Shown here in pieces: positions 5,718-8,558 of a DNA stretch of 8,558 bases (positions within the stretch are counted from its first letter, which is position 1; every line of letters begins with the position of its first letter). Position numbers and translations under genes: made by a program. This stretch comes from Bacteroidota bacterium. GTDB lineage: Bacteria; Bacteroidota; Bacteroidia; Chitinophagales; Chitinophagaceae. The stretch is taken from the NCBI GenBank assembly GCA_025361325.1, contig JANYAL010000242.1:1-8558 (forward strand), read 5' to 3'. The notes below the pieces were generated by a model. That model saw only the letters and a list, made by a program, of their open reading frames with translations, was not told the DNA's origin and searched no databases.

Positions 5718-6182
5718 ATGAAGATCCTCATGGTTTGCCTGGGCAATATCTGCCGTAGCCCGCTGGCAGAAGGCATATTGCAGGGAAAAGCGCGCCAGGC
5801 AGGATTATTGTGGACAGTAGACAGCGCCGGCACCAACGGATTCCATGTTGGCGAACACCCCCACCCGCTCAGTATCAAAGTAGCAAAACAGCACGGAATT
5901 GATATAAGCGCACAGGTAGCCAGGCGCTTTGTACAGGAAGACTTTGACAGGTTTGACAGAATTTATGCCATGGCAGCCGATGTCCTGGAAGAAATAAAGA
6001 ATATTTCAGGAACACGCTTTGATGAACAAAAGGTAGTTTTGTTCCTGAATGAACTCTATTCCGGAAAGGATATGGATGTTCCCGATCCCTGGTATGGACC
6101 CGAACAGGGTTACCATGCTGTATTTGATCTGATCGACAGGACCTGTACTGTGATCACTGAAAAATATTCCATACCCGTGTAA
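5718..6182 (+). CDS. Low-molecular-weight protein tyrosine phosphatase
   Basis: A 154-residue cytoplasmic phosphatase of normal family length. The P-loop CLGNICRS (7-14) gives the CX5R(S) active site: Cys7 is the nucleophile and Arg13 binds phosphate. The general acid is Asp123 in DPWYG (123-127). SAGTNGFHVGEHPHP (36-50) is the conserved second segment. Family members remove phosphate from tyrosine (or arginine) in proteins; in many bacteria they pair with a BY-kinase in a polysaccharide-export locus, but no such locus is visible here, so its target is unknown. It is transcribed divergently from tonB and ends 13 nt before hisS, suggesting co-transcription. The ATG at 5718 places the P-loop at the usual distance from the N-terminus; Met5 would be too short. 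Confidence 0.96.
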   Translation: MKILMVCLGNICRSPLAEGILQGKARQAGLLWTVDSAGTNGFHVGEHPHPLSIKVAKQHGIDISAQVARRFVQEDFDRFDRIYAMAADVLEEIKNISGTRFDEQKVVLFLNELYSGKDMDVPDPWYGPEQGYHAVFDLIDRTCTVITEKYSIPV

Positions 6183-6195
6183 GTTAACAACACCC

Positions 6196-7575
6196 ATGAC
6201 TGCAACCAACAAAACCGTTTCCATACCCCAGGGTACCCGGGATTTCCCGGCAGCCGTAGTGCGTAAACGCAATTATATATTCTCCTGTATCAGAAAAGTG
6301 TTTGAGGTATATGGATTCGAACCCCTCGAAACGCCGGCCATGGAGAACCTGGATACCCTTACCGGCAAATACGGCGATGAAGGCGATAAACTCATCTTCA
6401 AGATCCTGAACAACGGGCTTAATAACGAAAAGAACATCAACAGTACGCGGGCGGGCTTTGAACAGTTGCTGGCCGGAAAAAACAGTACAGACATAACCGA
6501 GAGGGCGTTGAAATACGACCTCACCATACCCTTTGCACGCTATGTGGCCATGAACCTTACCAGGCTCACCCTCCCCTACAGACGTTACCAGATACAGCCG
6601 GTATGGAGGGCAGACAGACCACAGAAAGGACGTTACCGCGAGTTCACCCAATGCGATGCCGATGTAGTGGGAAGCCTATCGCTGCTTAATGAAACGGAGC
6701 TGGCCAATATATACCACGATGTTTTCACTACACTGAAACTGAATGACTATGAACTGCGTATCAATAACCGGAAAGTACTTGCAGCGCTGGCAGCGGTCTG
6801 CAACGGAGCGGATAAAATGACAGACATCACCATTGCCATCGACAAATTGGATAAGATAGGCCTTGAAAATGTAAAGAAAGAACTTGCAGAACGGGGACTC
6901 CAGTCATACCAGATCGAAATCATAGAAAGATACCTGTGCATAACAGGCTCCAATGAAGAAAAGATAGATAAGGCTACAGTCTTACTGGGCAACACAGAAA
7001 GCGGAAAACAGGGAATTGAAGAGTTAGGATTCCTGTTAGCACATGCTACCAACGTAAATCTCGTCGTAGACCTCACCCTTGCCAGGGGACTGAATTATTA
7101 TACGGGGACCATCTTTGAGGCCAAGGCCCCGGCTTCTGTGAGCATCGGAAGCATCGGTGGCGGCGGACGCTATGATGATCTTACCGGCCACTTCAGCGTT
7201 CCCGGCATACCGGGGGTGGGTATCAGCTTTGGGGTAGACCGTATCTATGACGTACTGGAAGAGTTGAACCTTTTTCCGGGCGTCCTTGAAGTGGGTACCC
7301 GGGCCCTGTTCTTTAATATGGGGGAACCGGAATGCCTGTACGCTTTCGACATCATGCAGGGACTGCGGAAAAATGGTATTGCCTGCGAATTATACTACGA
7401 GAACGTGAAGATCGACAAACAGTTCAAATATGCCGAAAAGAAGAATATCCCTTTCATAGTTATCATTGGCAGCAAAGAAATGAACGAAGGTATCTGCCAG
7501 GTCAAGGAATTATCTACGGGAAAACAGGAGGTGGTACCGCTTGCAGCATTGCATACTTACTTTAACAAAACATAA
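6196..7575 (+). CDS. hisS: Histidyl-tRNA synthetase
   Basis: A 459-residue class II aminoacyl-tRNA synthetase that charges tRNA-His with histidine in the cytoplasm. The start SIPQGTRDFPA (9-19) is the family N-terminus. Motif 2 is at about 129-155 (RRYQIQPVWRADRPQKGRYREF then TQCDAD), with the ATP-contacting Arg in FRxE-like RYREF. The histidine-specific motif LARGLNYYTGTIFE (295-308) carries the likely catalytic Arg297 and binding tyrosines. Motif 3 follows with GGGGRYDDLTG (321-331) and GVGISFGVDRIYDVL (340-354), and the C-terminal anticodon-binding domain covers about 365-455. It belongs to the longer bacterial form, with residues about 55-100 (KYGDEGDKL to ITERALKYD) linking to motif 2. 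No Shine-Dalgarno is seen. The gene is complete and looks intact. Confidence 0.98.
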   Translation: MTATNKTVSIPQGTRDFPAAVVRKRNYIFSCIRKVFEVYGFEPLETPAMENLDTLTGKYGDEGDKLIFKILNNGLNNEKNINSTRAGFEQLLAGKNSTDITERALKYDLTIPFARYVAMNLTRLTLPYRRYQIQPVWRADRPQKGRYREFTQCDADVVGSLSLLNETELANIYHDVFTTLKLNDYELRINNRKVLAALAAVCNGADKMTDITIAIDKLDKIGLENVKKELAERGLQSYQIEIIERYLCITGSNEEKIDKATVLLGNTESGKQGIEELGFLLAHATNVNLVVDLTLARGLNYYTGTIFEAKAPASVSIGSIGGGGRYDDLTGHFSVPGIPGVGISFGVDRIYDVLEELNLFPGVLEVGTRALFFNMGEPECLYAFDIMQGLRKNGIACELYYENVKIDKQFKYAEKKNIPFIVIIGSKEMNEGICQVKELSTGKQEVVPLAALHTYFNKT

Positions 7576-7619
7576 AGATTACTTTCCGCTATTACAGGTA
7601 TCAAACTAAAATCAAAATT

Positions 7620-8558
7620 ATGCAACTATCATTTCGGTTACGTATCCTCGCTGCCATTGCCCTATTAATGGTACTCGCCTCCTGCAGCAAGACCAACAAA
7701 CAAGGCAGGATGGTACCCAAGGCAGCAGGTTTTGTAATGCACGTCAGCGGAAAGTCGCTTTCAGGCAAGATGAGCATGTCAGAATTGAAACAGGCCGACT
7801 GGTACAAACAGATGATAGATTCCCTGGATGCCGACAGCACCGCCCCCCAGGTATTAAAAAAAATGGCCGCCTATGATAAGAATTCAGGCATTGACAGCCT
7901 TTCAGATTATATCATCTTCTCCGACAACAGCAGTACAGTTGGTACGCACATGGTGGTACAAGTGGGACTGAAAGATGCCGTCGCTTTTGAAGCCTTTATC
8001 AAGTCGGTGTACCCGAAGGGCATTATCACAAAGGACGGCGAACTGCAGGTGCTGACGCTGGAGAATAAGGGCGTGTTGGCCTGGAACATTGAAAAAGCCG
8101 TTATCGCTTTCCTGGTTCCGGCAAATACATTCAACAACAGCACGAATGCAAACGATAATGGCAACACCGTTGATATACCCCAACTTGTTACGTACTGCAA
8201 GAACCTGTATACCCTGAAGGAAGACAACAGTATGGCCAAAGATGAAAAATTCACCGACATGGTGAATACGGAAGGCGATATACATGCCTGGGTGAACTAT
8301 GAGAAGCTGTTCAACAATATGCCGGACATGGGTGCCCTCAGCATGCTGAAGCTCGATAATTTTCTGGTAGGGAACATTACCGCATACACGCTGAATTTCG
8401 AAAACGGCAGGATCAGTATTAAGTCTAAAGGATATGCCGGTAAAGAACTGGATGCCCTCCTGAAGAAATACAGCGGAGGCCATGTTAATACCGAGATGCT
8501 CCAGCGTATCCCTTCCAGGGATGTGGCAGTCGTCTTTGCCATGCACTTCGACCCTGCC
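7620..8558 (+). CDS. DUF4836-like lipoprotein, 3' end cut by window edge
   Basis: From ATG at 7620 the frame stays open for 313 codons to the window end with no stop. The N-terminus (MQLSFRLR, hydrophobic core 9-20) ends in a lipobox LASC with Cys22, so the product is a secreted lipoprotein. After it, VPKAAGFVMHVSGKSLSGKM (32-51) and, near the cut, IPSRDVAVVFAMHFDP resemble the repeated 'IP-x-x-A-x-x-V' openings I associate with DUF4836 proteins of Bacteroidota, whose function is unknown. Between them lie polar mixed alpha/beta stretches without an enzymatic motif. It starts 44 nt after the hisS stop, with no terminator between, so it may be read through from hisS. The family assignment is from memory and moderate; the gene call and lipoprotein signal are firm. 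Confidence 0.85.
   Translation, partial: MQLSFRLRILAAIALLMVLASCSKTNKQGRMVPKAAGFVMHVSGKSLSGKMSMSELKQADWYKQMIDSLDADSTAPQVLKKMAAYDKNSGIDSLSDYIIFSDNSSTVGTHMVVQVGLKDAVAFEAFIKSVYPKGIITKDGELQVLTLENKGVLAWNIEKAVIAFLVPANTFNNSTNANDNGNTVDIPQLVTYCKNLYTLKEDNSMAKDEKFTDMVNTEGDIHAWVNYEKLFNNMPDMGALSMLKLDNFLVGNITAYTLNFENGRISIKSKGYAGKELDALLKKYSGGHVNTEMLQRIPSRDVAVVFAMHFDPA

Noticed and set aside
6184..6651. Minus-strand open frame of 155 codons within hisS
   Set aside because: It lies wholly opposite the well-supported 5' part of hisS and has no recognisable motifs.
7902..8546. Minus-strand open frame of 214 codons opposite the right-end lipoprotein
   Set aside because: The plus-strand frame from 7620 is open for 313 codons with a proper lipobox and family-like motifs; the opposite frame shows no domain and is a shadow.

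Overview
The window looks like chromosomal DNA of a member of the Bacteroidota, most probably the Chitinophagaceae or a close relative. This is inferred from four things: the TonB-family protein has the Bacteroidota-type C-terminal domain (PAYPGG, then MPDWIPG); a lipoprotein resembles DUF4836; start codons mostly lack a Shine-Dalgarno sequence; and a candidate promoter fits the Bacteroidota -7 consensus TAnnTTTG. There are no tRNA or rRNA genes, insertion sequences, integrases or CRISPR arrays. Most of the content is core or lineage-conserved rather than accessory.

Positions 1-1331, minus strand: the start of a complex I operon, in the order nuoA (924-1331), nuoB (248-811), nuoC (1-122, running off the left edge). 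A candidate promoter (1344-1374) lies just upstream of nuoA and abuts a strong rho-independent terminator (1378-1415) that ends the preceding transcript. The nuoA-nuoB and nuoB-nuoC gaps are long for an operon (112 and 125 nt), and each holds a small inverted repeat.

Positions 1437-5497, minus strand: a four-gene envelope cluster in the order TonB-family energy transducer (4694-5497), 86-residue two-helix membrane protein (4345-4605), PstS-like lipoprotein (3401-4348) and a 629-residue secreted TPR protein (1437-3326). The membrane protein and the PstS-like gene overlap by ATGA, which fixes the lipoprotein start. The TPR protein ends in seven copies of a roughly nine-residue Gly/Thr/Ile repeat. 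No exbB or exbD lies directly upstream of tonB. A plausible joint role is an energised or sensing system spanning the envelope, but no substrate can be named from sequence.

Positions 5498-5717: a 220-nt divergent intergenic region with a 19-nt imperfect inverted repeat and repeated gctgc motifs. Nothing in it codes convincingly.

Positions 5718-8558, plus strand: a low-molecular-weight protein tyrosine phosphatase (5718-6182), histidyl-tRNA synthetase hisS (6196-7575), and the first 313 codons of a DUF4836-like lipoprotein (7620-8558) that runs off the right edge. The 13-nt and 44-nt gaps suggest co-transcription.

No clear new defence, mobile or RNA system was found. The most interesting parts are the TonB/PstS-like/TPR cluster and the repeat tail of its TPR protein.
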